Counted from the stretch's first letter, positions 36,500 to 46,168 are shown. The stretch is 54,458 bases of DNA from Gammaproteobacteria bacterium (GCA_009842245.1 VYFT01000049.1:1-54458), one strand, 5' to 3'. Made by a program: numbers and translations. The notes: generated from the letters alone by a model not told the origin.

Positions 36500-36540
36500 G
36501 CTTGCGACTTCAATTTTTCATTTTAAATTAAGGATATTTA

Positions 36541-37911
36541 ATGTTAGTTTTTGAACAACCACCAGCCGGAACCATACCTATTGACTTGGTGTCAAGTAGT
36601 GAATTTGAACAGTGGCATCAAGAATGCTCTGATGCTACGAAGTCTTGGGTCAAACTCACGAACTTCCGCGGGAAAGCAAACCAGTTTTTTCACTTACCCG
36701 ACTCTAACGGTAATCCTAGGAGTGTTGTCGCCGGTATTGGTGATTCTCCGTCCAAAGCAAGTCTCGGGCTATTGTCTCAGAAGTTAGGTGAGGGAAATTT
36801 CTGCCTACGTAGAGCTCCGCAAGGCGATCTTTATACACTCGTCCTTGGATGGGGTATGGGAGCGTACACGTTTGATAAATACAAAACCAAAGCATCCAAA
36901 CCAGAAAAAAGGGCAACGCTATATGTCGATCCGCAAGTAGCTAGTGTTCAAGACGAAGTAGATGCCATCAATCTCGCCCGAAACTTGATAAACACTGGAG
37001 CCGGCGACATGCTTCCCGATGAATTGGAAGACGCAGTTACCGGAGTTTGCAAGCGCTTTGGCGTAGATCTGAGCGTCACGCGAGGCGACGACCTCTTGGA
37101 ACGGGGCTTTCGAACCATTCACACCGTTGGTCGTGCCAGTAAGTCTCCCCCTCGACTGATGGACTTTCGGTGGGGTGATGAGAACGCACCAAATATTACC
37201 ATCATGGGTAAAGGTGTTTGCTTTGATTCCGGCGGTCTAGATCTCAAGAACGCACAGGGAATGCGAGATATGAAAAAAGATATGGCTGGGTCCGCAATGG
37301 CCTTAGGGTTATCTCAATTCATCATGGCAAGAAAGCTGAACGTTAGGATGCGTCTTATGATCCCGGCAGTTGAAAATGCTGTGTCCAGCAATGCATACCG
37401 TCCGGGAGACGTCATCACAACTTACAAAGGCACGACCGTTGAAGTGGGCAACACCGACGCAGAGGGTCGCCTCATACTATGTGATGCGTTAGCTCTTGCT
37501 GCGGAAGAGAAACCGGAGTTCATCCTAGATTTCGCGACACTAACAGGTGCCGCGAGAGTGGCTCTTGGATTCAATCTGCCAGCTATGTTTTCAAATAACG
37601 ATAGCCTAGCTGAAGGACTTGTTGCTTCATCGAAAGCAACATCGGAACCAATTTGGAGAATGCCGCTGTTCGAAGATTACCGCGAGACTCTCAAGTCAAG
37701 TGTAGCTGACATTTGCAACATCAGTTCCATGGCAGCTGGTGGTGCAATCACTGCTGCCCTATTCCTTGAACACTTTGTCGATAAGGTGCCTTGGGCGCAC
37801 TTTGATTTAATGGGAAGTAATACCAAGACCCGTCCCGCACATCCTGCAGGCGGTGAGGGTTCAGTGATTCGCGCAGCTTTTCACTATATTGAGGATCGTT
37901 TTAACAACTGA
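36541..37911 (+). CDS. M17 leucyl aminopeptidase family protein
   Basis: This is a 456-residue metallo-aminopeptidase that removes N-terminal residues from peptides. The M17 signature NTDAEGRLILCDALALA is intact, and GKGVCFDSGGLDLK carries metal and active-site residues. MKKDMAGSAMAL and the HPAGGEGSVIRA end also fit the family. It is somewhat shorter than E. coli PepA (503) and closer in size to PepB. AAGGAT precedes the ATG. It is flanked by lipA and cysS on the same strand. Confidence 0.93.
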   Translation: MLVFEQPPAGTIPIDLVSSSEFEQWHQECSDATKSWVKLTNFRGKANQFFHLPDSNGNPRSVVAGIGDSPSKASLGLLSQKLGEGNFCLRRAPQGDLYTLVLGWGMGAYTFDKYKTKASKPEKRATLYVDPQVASVQDEVDAINLARNLINTGAGDMLPDELEDAVTGVCKRFGVDLSVTRGDDLLERGFRTIHTVGRASKSPPRLMDFRWGDENAPNITIMGKGVCFDSGGLDLKNAQGMRDMKKDMAGSAMALGLSQFIMARKLNVRMRLMIPAVENAVSSNAYRPGDVITTYKGTTVEVGNTDAEGRLILCDALALAAEEKPEFILDFATLTGAARVALGFNLPAMFSNNDSLAEGLVASSKATSEPIWRMPLFEDYRETLKSSVADICNISSMAAGGAITAALFLEHFVDKVPWAHFDLMGSNTKTRPAHPAGGEGSVIRAAFHYIEDRFNN

Positions 37912-37986
37912 CGACTATTCTCCTATGAGCAAGTCCATCGATAAGGTGATGTTCGGTCGCCATAATCAGAAGTAGTTCTCCAATTT

Positions 37987-39393
37987 ATGGACTTATACCT
38001 ATACGACACAAAGTCAAGAAAGAAACGGCTCTTTGTGCCAATTGATCCTGCGCACGTAACGATTTACGTGTGCGGACCTACGGTCTACGATCGAGTACAC
38101 ATTGGAAACGGATTGTCTGCAGTTGTCTTTGATGTATTAGTGCGACTACTACGCGCACTCTACCCACGAGTCACCTATGTGCGCAACATTACGGACATTG
38201 AGGACAAAATCATCGCCGCAGCTCAAGCCAACAATGAGCCTTGGCAGGAGCTTACGGAACGATTTACTGCGACGTTTCATGACGACATGCGTGCCTTATA
38301 TGTCCTAGAGCCTGATGTAGAACCAAAACCGACGCAGTTAGTAGATGAAATCGTACAGATGATCGATACGTTGATTACGCGTGGATTTGCCTATGAAGCC
38401 GATGGTCATGTGCTCTTTGCGGTGTCCGCAGACCCTAACTACGGAACACTGTCGCGACGAACGATAGAGGAAATGCTGGATGGGGCTCGCGTTGAGGTAG
38501 CTCCTTACAAACGAGACCCGAAAGACTTTGTACTGTGGAAACCTTCGTCGTCTGATCAACCCGGTTGGGAGTCACCTTGGGGTATCGGACGTCCAGGTTG
38601 GCACATAGAGTGTTCCACGATGATTCGAATCCATTTAGGATCAAACATTGATATACACGGAGCAGGTACCGACCTGATTTTTCCCCACAATGAAAACGAA
38701 CTCGCCCAAGGAACCGCCGTCGAGGATGGTGCAAAGTATGTGAACTACTGGTTGCACAACGGGATGTTGAATATGGGTGGTCAAAAGATGGCAAAGAGTG
38801 TAGGCAATATCGTGTCCATAGCGGACTTGCGCGAAAGATTTCCGGGTGAGGTGATTCGCTATGCACTATTGACAGGGCACTATCGACAGAGTCTACTTTG
38901 GAGCGATCAGTTGTTGCAACAAGCTAGTCAGAGCGTAGCATCGCTTTATCGCGCGCTTCGGCATGCGAGGGACATCAGCGGTGAAGAAGAGCTTACGGCT
39001 AAGAGTTTTCAGTCCGCGCCTTTGACTCAGTTCCCAGAGGAAGTACTCAACCCTCTCGTTAACGACTTACACACACCAAAAGCCCTAGCAGGACTACACT
39101 CTCTAGCTAAGAAAATTCAATCGACTTCAGCCAGTGAAGACATTATCAGACTAAGAGATCAATTTCTTGCTGGAGCTTGGCTGTTAGGATTATTCAACGT
39201 TCCCGTGAAGGATTACTTTCAGCGCGAGGACGAAGAAATTGAGTCAAGTACAATCGAAGATCTCATTCAGTCACGCAACGAAGCTCGACGGAACAAAGAC
39301 TTTACTCGTGCTGATGAAATTCGGGATTTTCTGGCTTCAAAAGGGATCGAACTTGAAGACACCCGAAACGGTACACGTTGGTCGCGAAGATAA
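37987..39393 (+). CDS. cysS: Cysteinyl-tRNA synthetase
   Basis: This is a class I synthetase of 468 residues. The N-terminal zinc/HIGH region reads CGPTVYDRVHIGN, zinc ligands continue in WHIECSTM and HNENELAQ, and the KMSKS loop reads KMAKS (GGQKMAKSVGN). The C-terminal helical anticodon domain is present. The length is normal for bacteria. Spacers are 75 bp upstream and about 60 bp downstream to the M20 gene. Confidence 0.96.
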   Translation: MDLYLYDTKSRKKRLFVPIDPAHVTIYVCGPTVYDRVHIGNGLSAVVFDVLVRLLRALYPRVTYVRNITDIEDKIIAAAQANNEPWQELTERFTATFHDDMRALYVLEPDVEPKPTQLVDEIVQMIDTLITRGFAYEADGHVLFAVSADPNYGTLSRRTIEEMLDGARVEVAPYKRDPKDFVLWKPSSSDQPGWESPWGIGRPGWHIECSTMIRIHLGSNIDIHGAGTDLIFPHNENELAQGTAVEDGAKYVNYWLHNGMLNMGGQKMAKSVGNIVSIADLRERFPGEVIRYALLTGHYRQSLLWSDQLLQQASQSVASLYRALRHARDISGEEELTAKSFQSAPLTQFPEEVLNPLVNDLHTPKALAGLHSLAKKIQSTSASEDIIRLRDQFLAGAWLLGLFNVPVKDYFQREDEEIESSTIEDLIQSRNEARRNKDFTRADEIRDFLASKGIELEDTRNGTRWSRR

Positions 39394-39452
39394 TATGTGC
39401 TTTACACGATTAATCGAACACCCTACTTAGGCTACATACAGGAGAAGTTCGT

Positions 39453-40883
39453 ATTAGTACACTTTCACCCAGCGACCTTACTCAATACATTGGTAGTTTG
39501 TGGCGTGCACCGATTCTTGGACTGCTCAAACACTACACAAAAATTCCGAACAAATCGCCTGTCTTTGATCCTGAATGGAAAGAAAACGGGCACATGGATG
39601 ACGCGGTTCGCTTGCTCACTGATTCGATCCGATCCTTTGACATCGTAGGTCTAAGGTACGACGTTCTTGAGGTTGATGGTCGAACGCCGCTAATCTTTAT
39701 CGAAGTCGAAGCGTATAAGTCAGGTACCGGAAATGTACTGTTGTATGGTCACTTTGACAAACAGCCGGAATTCACTGGCTGGCACGAGGGAAAAGGACCA
39801 TGGACTCCAGTACTAGAAGACGGAAGACTCTATGGTCGTGGAGCGGGCGACGATGGGTATGCAATATTTTCGTGCCTTTCTGCACTCGCAGGATTGCAGG
39901 AACAAGGTTGCGCTCATCCAAGGTGCACTATCGTAATAGAAGGTTGCGAGGAAAGCGGTAGTCCAGACCTGCCCTTCTATATGCAGGTTTTGAGCCCACG
40001 AATCCAAGTTCCGGACGTAGTATTCTGTTTGGATGCGGAGTGCGGCAACTACGATCAACTTTGGCTAACCACTTCGCTACGCGGGATGGTTAGCGGAACA
40101 TTGCGTGTGGAAGTCCTTAAAGAGGGGGTTCACTCTGGCGCCGCTGGAGGCATCGTTCCGTCAAGTTTTCGCGTATTGCGAGATGTGCTTGAACGAATTG
40201 AAAACAGCGGTGATGGCGACTTAGTAGACTCTTTGCACGTGTCGATTCCAGATTGGGTTGATACTCAATCTAACGAAGTCGCTGCAGTACTCGGCGATAC
40301 GATCGTCCAACGTTATCCCTGGGCGAGCCCGAAACACTACGACCATGCTGACTTAGCCAGTATGGTGACCGCGAATACATGGTATCCCTGCTTTGAAGTT
40401 GTTGGACTTGGAGGAGCTCCTGAGCCACAAGTCGCAGGTAACACGCTCCGTCCTAACACGGACGCTAAGTTAGTCTTTAGGTTACCGCCGGCAGCAAATC
40501 ACGCTCGAGTTCAATCATTCGTGAAAAAAGAACTTGAACGCGATCCACCCAATGGTACTAAGATTACGTTCGACTGCGATGTCGGAGAGTCTGGATGGTT
40601 CTCTAAACCCGTGCAATCATGGCTTGACACCGCTTTGAATGAAGCTTCAGAACTATATTTCGGCCAACCCTACAAACGCATGGGAACCGGAGGTACGATC
40701 CCCTTCATGAAGATGTTGGCGGACCAATTTCCAGCCTGCCAATTTGTCGTAACCGGTGTCATGGGACCACACTCTAACGCACACGGTCCAAACGAATTTT
40801 TAGATTTAGAAACGGCAGAAAGAGTGACTTGTTGCGTCGCTCACGTACTCCACAGCATGGGAAGTGGAGATCACATTAATTAG
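39453..40883 (+). CDS. M20-family metallopeptidase (dipeptidase), probable AUU start
   Basis: This is a peptidase of about 476 residues. Metal-binding boxes are LLYGHFDKQPE, GRGAGDDGYAI, EGCEESGSPDL and CLDAECGNY; the dimerisation domain and C-terminal GPHSNAHGPNEF are standard. Homologues begin about 15 residues before the LW...IPNKSP block. The only ATG/GTG/TTG start in frame is the TTG at 39498, which cuts that part off and has no good ribosome-binding site. An ATT at 39453 has GGAG 8 bases upstream and gives STLSPSDLTQYIGSLW, the expected length. I therefore extend the gene to 39453. It overlaps the HNH gene by 8 bp. Confidence 0.88.
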   Translation: MSTLSPSDLTQYIGSLWRAPILGLLKHYTKIPNKSPVFDPEWKENGHMDDAVRLLTDSIRSFDIVGLRYDVLEVDGRTPLIFIEVEAYKSGTGNVLLYGHFDKQPEFTGWHEGKGPWTPVLEDGRLYGRGAGDDGYAIFSCLSALAGLQEQGCAHPRCTIVIEGCEESGSPDLPFYMQVLSPRIQVPDVVFCLDAECGNYDQLWLTTSLRGMVSGTLRVEVLKEGVHSGAAGGIVPSSFRVLRDVLERIENSGDGDLVDSLHVSIPDWVDTQSNEVAAVLGDTIVQRYPWASPKHYDHADLASMVTANTWYPCFEVVGLGGAPEPQVAGNTLRPNTDAKLVFRLPPAANHARVQSFVKKELERDPPNGTKITFDCDVGESGWFSKPVQSWLDTALNEASELYFGQPYKRMGTGGTIPFMKMLADQFPACQFVVTGVMGPHSNAHGPNEFLDLETAERVTCCVAHVLHSMGSGDHIN

Positions 40884-41523
40884 GTAGGCGTGCCCACTGT
40901 TCTTTTATCGCGTCGCGCTTACGTCGCTCGTTTCCAAACTGAGTCTGTAAGAACGACATTTGGTCGCCCAGTATCCGACCTGAATTGATTAGCGCAAGGT
41001 ACTCCGCTAGGTTTGGCGTGTAAGGCAGCGCAAGCAATTCCCAGCCACAGTCTTCTACCAATCGATTGCCTTTGTGGTGACTACACCGCTTACACGCGGC
41101 GACAACGTTGGTCCAGTCATCAGTGCCACCCATTGATCTCGGCACGATGTGATCTCGCGTTAAATTGAAAACCGAATGTTGCTGTCCGCAATACATACAA
41201 GTGTTGTTATCTCGCACGAACAGCGCTTGATTCGTGAGTGGAGGAATTTGACCGCGGTCTCTTTGAAAGATGCGTCCATCACACGCAACAATGCTGTTTA
41301 CGTCGACGATGGTCCTATTACCATCTAATCGAGAATAACCTCCTCGAATGCGTAATACAGACTCGCCGAGGGTCCAGCGAACCAAGTCCCGAGTGTATAG
41401 ACTGACAGCAGTTTGCCACGTTATCCATCGAATAGGTTGACCGGACATGTCTAACCGTAGTACTCTGGGCACACGATGAAATTGGTCGAGTGTAGCTAAC
41501 ATTGATCCATTAGATTCGTGCAT
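40876..41523 (-). CDS. HNH endonuclease family protein
   Basis: This is a 215-residue protein. The C-terminal HNH domain holds paired zinc cysteines (CMYCG and CKRC) and the catalytic box LTRDHIVPRSMGGTDDWTNVV. The N-terminal 100 residues are a strand-rich region of unknown role (DMSGQPIRWITWQTAVSLYTRDLV), as in many small genomic HNH genes of gammaproteobacteria. It is not linked to any restriction or phage gene. It converges on the M20 gene with an 8-bp overlap. A later ATG (MLATLDQF) is an alternative start. Confidence 0.9.
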   Translation of the reverse strand: MHESNGSMLATLDQFHRVPRVLRLDMSGQPIRWITWQTAVSLYTRDLVRWTLGESVLRIRGGYSRLDGNRTIVDVNSIVACDGRIFQRDRGQIPPLTNQALFVRDNNTCMYCGQQHSVFNLTRDHIVPRSMGGTDDWTNVVAACKRCSHHKGNRLVEDCGWELLALPYTPNLAEYLALINSGRILGDQMSFLQTQFGNERRKRDAIKEQWARLPN

Positions 41524-42076
41524 GGTGAAAACAGCACGCCCAAAAACATGCGATTAGATAAATAATTTGTTATAAAGTTCAAATTCACAATAAACAAATA
41601 CATCCATTTCTTTCAATAACGATGTCACTTAAGCTGTTCCGGTGTACCCAATATCAGAGCAATCCGATAATTCGAACTGTTCACAGCTTCAGTTCGTACT
41701 CCAATCGTTTGAAGCAACGACACTTACACTTCTAGAGACAAATGTCAAGTTCGTCGGTTGGAACAACAAGCGTACGTTGAATACCAGTCCACGACCTCGA
41801 TAACCACGATCTCACCCGCTTCAACCGTAGGTTCAACACTACGATTGGTGCTGTTTTCACGCAATAACTCTTACTCGTGAAAAGTATTAAATCTCAAAAA
41901 CTGTAAGCTCTTAGTTGCATGATATGATAAAGAAGGTCGACGAAACTCTAAGCTTTTTACGCGCGTAAACGCCGTTGCCGCCAAAATAAAATGTACAATT
42001 AACGTGTGATTGGGTCGAAGTCTGCGACTTTATACCCATTCCCAATATCAAACAAGGATGTTTTGAGGATTAAGTT
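41524..42076. other. 553-bp intergenic region, AT-rich, no gene seen
   Basis: Neither strand shows a convincing reading frame. The right end should hold the promoter of the SPOR lipoprotein gene; a TATGAT-like -10 lies near 41926 and a TACAAT near 41995, neither with a clear -35. A small hairpin AAGTC/GACTT occurs near 42018-42030. The left end should carry the HNH promoter. No repeats or RNA gene recognised. Confidence 0.55.
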
Positions 42077-42799
42077 ATGAATTCTTGGCAATGGATTGCT
42101 ATCCCTCTTTTTGCACTAGCACTTACTGGCTGTGCTTCATTGTTTCAGTCCAACCCATCTAACGGAGCAGTTGCCGATGAGGAGTGGGACTGTACCGAAG
42201 TCGACGAAAACGGAGAATGGGACTGTGAAGAAGTCGAAGGTGGCGTCAGTACTGAAGAATTAGTCGCTGTAGTCACCGAAAATGACCAGTCTACTTCAAC
42301 TCTCGGTCTTGTAGGTCCCAGACCGGTTGCAGCAGCATCAAACCCGCGACCGCGATCAAGCTCCAAACCGATAGTTACCGCGTTAGCTCCCCCACCCTCA
42401 CAGGTAACAGAGTCGACTGACAACGAACAAACTGAGGAAGAAGAAGATCTTCCCGACTATCTGTGGTTGGCTTATGAACCCGAAGCTGAAACGCACATAC
42501 AAGACCTTCCCGATGACTTTTACGTGGTTCAACTAGCTGCATTTGCAACGAAAGAAAAAGCCATTGAATACGTGTCGGAGCAGAAAAACTTACGCGACTT
42601 AAGAGGTGTGCGTGTTCTGGCTAACGATAAGGCTTACTTCAACATTTTGCTAGGCATCTACGAGAACAAGCGTCGTGCTGAACGTGCTGTAAAGAGCGTA
42701 GAGAACGAAGTCGGGGACAAGACGCCCTGGATCAGATCTATGTCATCTATCAAGACTGCGATGAAAGCGGCTGACGAAAAATTCGGCGAAGAATACTAG
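42077..42799 (+). CDS. SPOR-domain lipoprotein
   Basis: This is a 240-residue protein with a lipoprotein signal peptide (lipobox LTGC, Cys19). An acidic, disordered linker runs to about residue 145, and a C-terminal SPOR-like domain follows (DDFYVVQLAAFATKEKAIEYV... YFNILLGIYENKRRAERAVKSV). SPOR domains bind denuded glycan strands at the division site. The linker has a short tandem repeat around EWDC (residues 35-56), bringing two cysteines into the periplasm. It has its own promoter region of over 500 bp. Related to Gammaproteobacterial SPOR lipoproteins in general; no gene name is justified. Confidence 0.85.
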   Translation: MNSWQWIAIPLFALALTGCASLFQSNPSNGAVADEEWDCTEVDENGEWDCEEVEGGVSTEELVAVVTENDQSTSTLGLVGPRPVAAASNPRPRSSSKPIVTALAPPPSQVTESTDNEQTEEEEDLPDYLWLAYEPEAETHIQDLPDDFYVVQLAAFATKEKAIEYVSEQKNLRDLRGVRVLANDKAYFNILLGIYENKRRAERAVKSVENEVGDKTPWIRSMSSIKTAMKAADEKFGEEY

Positions 42800-42819
42800 T
42801 CTCGAAAGAACAAAGTCCG

Positions 42820-43299
42820 TTATAGCGCGTTGAGAATACTCTCGGCGTTGCTCACTTCAAATTTGCCTGGACCTTCAACCGCGAGCTTGGTTACCGTGCC
42901 GTCTTCGACGATCATCGCGTAGCGCTCAGAGCGGTTCCCTAGTCCGAAAGACGAACCGTCGAGTACTAGACCTATGGCTTGTGTGAATTCACCATTGCCA
43001 TCACTTGCCATAATGATGTCTTCGGCATCTTGCTCGCGACCCCAAGCATCCATTACAAAAATGTCGTTGACGGCTACACAGACTATTTCGTCTACCCCTT
43101 TAGCTTTAATAGCATCTGCGTGACGAACGAAACCGGGTAAGTGCTGTTCGGAGCACGTTGGTGTGAATGCACCTGGTACTGCGAAAATTACGACTTTCTT
43201 ACCGAGTACCAGATCGTTAACGGGAATTTTTGCTGGCCGTCCTTCTTGCATGATTCGTAAAGTCGCATTGGGCAGGCGATCTCCTTCTTGAATTGACAT
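42820..43299 (-). CDS. Peroxiredoxin (Prx5/AhpE-like redoxin)
   Basis: This 159-residue thiol peroxidase reduces peroxides through the peroxidatic Cys in PGAFTPTCS (Cys49). GKKVVIFAVPG and FVMDAWGREQDAEDIIMASDGNGEFTQAIGL fit the Prx5 group. The frame is open to 43398, but the ATG at 43299 has a near-perfect GGAGGG ribosome-binding site 6 bases upstream and gives the usual N-terminus. It is divergent from the DMT permease gene. Confidence 0.93.
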   Translation of the reverse strand: MSIQEGDRLPNATLRIMQEGRPAKIPVNDLVLGKKVVIFAVPGAFTPTCSEQHLPGFVRHADAIKAKGVDEIVCVAVNDIFVMDAWGREQDAEDIIMASDGNGEFTQAIGLVLDGSSFGLGNRSERYAMIVEDGTVTKLAVEGPGKFEVSNAESILNAL

Positions 43300-43400
43300 A
43301 ATTTTCCCTCCGTACTCGTTCAATTTCTGAACTCGAAATTGTAGGGACACGACCGCGTTTTGTTCGTGATTAGAAGAAGTTTGAAATAACCCTAACATTC

Positions 43401-44291
43401 ATGTTTTCAAAGTTACCACGTAATGATTTGATCGCGATTTCTTTAGCCGTTGCAGTAGTACTCTGTTGGTCGACGGTAGCGACTGGTTTTAAATTGGGGC
43501 TGCAGTACATGTCTGTCCCTCAACTACTCTTCGCTAGTACTCTAATTTCTTTTATATTTCTTGCGGTGGTTGCATGCTTCACCGGAGTTAAGAAACTGAC
43601 ATGGAAGACTGTTGGTCTTGGTGCAGTACTCGGGCTTATCAATCCTTTTTTGTACTACTTGGTACTGTTCGCGGCCTATGATCGACTACCTGCACAGATC
43701 GCCCAACCATTAAATTACACACACGCTATTGTTACGGCTCTGATTGCGATACCACTTCTCAAACAACGACCTACCCCACGAATATGGTTGGGATTGATTG
43801 TCGGCTATTTAGGCGTTTTCGTTCTGGTAACTCAGGGATCGTTTACGAAGTTCTCATTTGACCATCTTGGTGTGGCCTTGGCATTAGGCAGTGCCCTAAT
43901 CTGGGGGGCATACTGGGTTATGACTGTGAGATACTCCGAAGATGCCGTGACCTTGTTACTGATAGCGTTTGCCACAGCTACGCCTTGTGCTGCGATTTTT
44001 TGTCTGATGTTTGACAGCTTCCCGGAATTCAATCTCGTTAATCTAGGTTTCGCTGTGTGGCTAGGCGTAGCTGAAATGGGTCTCGCCTTTTTGTTGTGGC
44101 AACGGGCTCTCAAAACTGCGACCCAAGTGAGTCTGGTCACACCCATTGCTTACTTTAGTCCAGCTCTATCTCTATTCTTCATCCGCTACGTTCTTGGTGA
44201 ACAGGTACCTCTCGTAACGGTCTTAGGTTTGGGAATACTGATGGTAGGCATTGTGATCATGTATCTGCGAAAAGAACAACGCACAACTTAG
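43401..44291 (+). CDS. DMT-superfamily (EamA) permease
   Basis: This is a 296-residue inner-membrane protein with ten hydrophobic spans in two EamA repeats. It has the typical ALGSALIWGAYWVMTVRY at the second repeat and ITPIAYFSPALSLFF-like TPIAYFSPALSLFFIRY near the end. These carriers export amino acids, metabolites or drugs; the substrate is not readable. It starts at ATG, 101 bp from the divergent peroxiredoxin start. Confidence 0.88.
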   Translation: MFSKLPRNDLIAISLAVAVVLCWSTVATGFKLGLQYMSVPQLLFASTLISFIFLAVVACFTGVKKLTWKTVGLGAVLGLINPFLYYLVLFAAYDRLPAQIAQPLNYTHAIVTALIAIPLLKQRPTPRIWLGLIVGYLGVFVLVTQGSFTKFSFDHLGVALALGSALIWGAYWVMTVRYSEDAVTLLLIAFATATPCAAIFCLMFDSFPEFNLVNLGFAVWLGVAEMGLAFLLWQRALKTATQVSLVTPIAYFSPALSLFFIRYVLGEQVPLVTVLGLGILMVGIVIMYLRKEQRTT

Positions 44292-44366
44292 CTGCTATTT
44301 GTTTATTTAGGGCGAGCGAAGTCTTGTTCGATTGTGTAGCAATCCCAATCTAAACTTGTCGTCAAT

Positions 44367-44672
44367 TCAAGTGAGGACTGCTTCGAACAGCTCTAACTGA
44401 GGACCCGATAAGTAGGTCCCTTGAGGTGCGCTACGTTGCGCATGCGCTTTTCGAAACGCTTCCGATTCGGTCCAGGCTTCAAAAGCATCTTTTGATTCCC
44501 AGATAGTATGCGACGCGTACAACACGTAGTCGTTAAAACAGGGTCCTTTGAGGAGAGCGAAGCTTTGAAAACCGGGTACTTCGTCTAAGTAAGACTCCCT
44601 CTGTCTCCAAGTCTCAACGAATTCTTCTTCCAGTGCTGGATTTATTCGAAAACGGTTCATTGCTATGAACAT
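44367..44672 (-). CDS. Antibiotic-biosynthesis monooxygenase (ABM/IsdG-like) domain protein
   Basis: This 101-residue dimeric alpha-beta-barrel protein has the pattern MFIAMNRFRINP, then ETWRQRESYLDEVPGFQSFALLKG and YASHTIWESKDAFEAWTESEAFRKAH. Members include IsdG-type haem-degrading enzymes and small quinol oxygenases. The haem-ligand His (KAH) is present, but function is not proven. It lies 152 bp downstream of the P450 start-to-stop unit on the same strand and might act with it. Confidence 0.85.
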   Translation of the reverse strand: MFIAMNRFRINPALEEEFVETWRQRESYLDEVPGFQSFALLKGPCFNDYVLYASHTIWESKDAFEAWTESEAFRKAHAQRSAPQGTYLSGPQLELFEAVLT

Positions 44673-44824
44673 GTATGTGTCCTCTTCGTGAGATGGTTGA
44701 ATGGAATGTTATATCAAAGGTAGGCGCGCTAGGTCATATTTGGACCAATTTGAACGACGCGTAGCGAACAAGAACGCTGAGTTGCGCTATTGCAACCAAA
44801 CCCTCGTGTCACGAGTAGACTGCT

Positions 44825-46168
44825 CTACTTGTGCTGCAAGCGTACTGGTAGCCTGGTAATGCCGTGGAGGAAACTTGACCACTGAAACTCCGGCGGTCCG
44901 ACTATTTCTACACGTTTGAAACGCTGCAAAATTTCTTCCCACAAGATCTGGAGTTGCATCTCAGCGAGCCGATAGCCAACACAACGATGAATACCGTAGC
45001 CGAAACCTAAGTGGGTTCGAATGTTGGGTCGGTCAATCTTAAACTGGTCAGGTTGTGGAAAAACCTCTTCATCTCGATTGGCTGATACGTACCACAAAGC
45101 GAGCCGATCTCCTTTCTTCATTTCTTTCCCCCGAAACTCTACGTCCTCGGTTGCGGTGCGAGCCATGTGCGCAATAGCAGATTGCATACGAATCATTTCT
45201 AAAACCGCTGAAGGAACTAAATCTGGATTACGAGTCAGGCGTTCATACTCATCCGGGTAGTCATTGAAAAACTTAACACCACCAGAAATAGAGTTGCGGG
45301 TAGTTTCGTTACCGCCGACTATAAGTAGTAACAAATTTCCTAATAGTTCGTTCGGCGGCATTTCTTTCGTCGACTCGCTCTGTGCTAACATGGAAATCAA
45401 GTCGTGCCCGGGTGTTGTACTAGCCTTACGTTCTTTAAAAATTTTGGAGAAGTACTCAAAGCACTGCCAGAGTTCCTTGAATGCTTCTTCCACGGAACTA
45501 AACATCTCTGGATTCGCGTTATTCGTAGCCGCGTCGGACCAACGTATCAAAAGCATTCGGTCTTCTTGTGGAACATCGAACAGTGTCGCCAACATCTGAC
45601 TAGTGAGTTCTATCGAAACCTCTGATACCCAATCAAACTCCTCATTAATTGGCAGCTGGGCAAGGATTGCTTGTGCGCGCTCTCGAATAGTCGGTTCAAG
45701 TGGTTTCAAGGAACGTTGTACAAACATGGGCTGTACTGTCTTTCGTTGAACGGTGTGCTTAGGCGGGTCCATCATGATGAACATTGGAAGATTGAATCGT
45801 GGATCTACGCCCTTCTCATCGTAAGGCTTACCAGCGAGTTGGATGCCACCGTATCGCTGTTCCGAGGAAAACACTTTAAAGTTCCTCTCAATGTCCATGA
45901 TGTCCTGATGCTTTGTTATAGACCAATACGGACCGAACATACTGTCTTCCGAACGATGAACTGGATCTTCCTTTCGTAATCGAGCAAAGTAACTAAACAT
46001 CGATTGGTGTTGGAACAAACTTGGATGTTCCGGAGACAGTTCAGCTAGTGGAATTTGATTGACATCGCGATGAGGGTCGACCGCATATTTCGCTTGCACC
46101 TCTTTATTTAAAAGCGCAAAGCGCTCTGCTGTTGTCAGTTCAGACACGTCAACTCTTTCCGTTTTCAT
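44825..46168 (-). CDS. Cytochrome P450, CYP153-like
   Basis: This is a 447-residue soluble haem monooxygenase. The oxygen-binding helix reads LIVGGNETTRNSISGG, the ExxR motif EMIRM, and the haem loop FGYGIHRCVGYRLAE, with the thiolate Cys. The segments MFIMMDPPKHTVQRKTVQPMF and GPYWSITKHQDIMDIERN are strongly reminiscent of CYP153, which hydroxylates alkane chain ends. The subfamily and substrate need comparison. No ferredoxin or reductase gene is adjacent, so redox partners must be elsewhere. It uses ATG. Confidence 0.88.
   Translation of the reverse strand: MKTERVDVSELTTAERFALLNKEVQAKYAVDPHRDVNQIPLAELSPEHPSLFQHQSMFSYFARLRKEDPVHRSEDSMFGPYWSITKHQDIMDIERNFKVFSSEQRYGGIQLAGKPYDEKGVDPRFNLPMFIMMDPPKHTVQRKTVQPMFVQRSLKPLEPTIRERAQAILAQLPINEEFDWVSEVSIELTSQMLATLFDVPQEDRMLLIRWSDAATNNANPEMFSSVEEAFKELWQCFEYFSKIFKERKASTTPGHDLISMLAQSESTKEMPPNELLGNLLLLIVGGNETTRNSISGGVKFFNDYPDEYERLTRNPDLVPSAVLEMIRMQSAIAHMARTATEDVEFRGKEMKKGDRLALWYVSANRDEEVFPQPDQFKIDRPNIRTHLGFGYGIHRCVGYRLAEMQLQILWEEILQRFKRVEIVGPPEFQWSSFLHGITRLPVRLQHK

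Noticed and set aside
38611-38620. TGTTCCACGA inside cysS, another partial parS
   Set aside because: Coding sequence (part of the conserved ECSTM region), with no palindrome.
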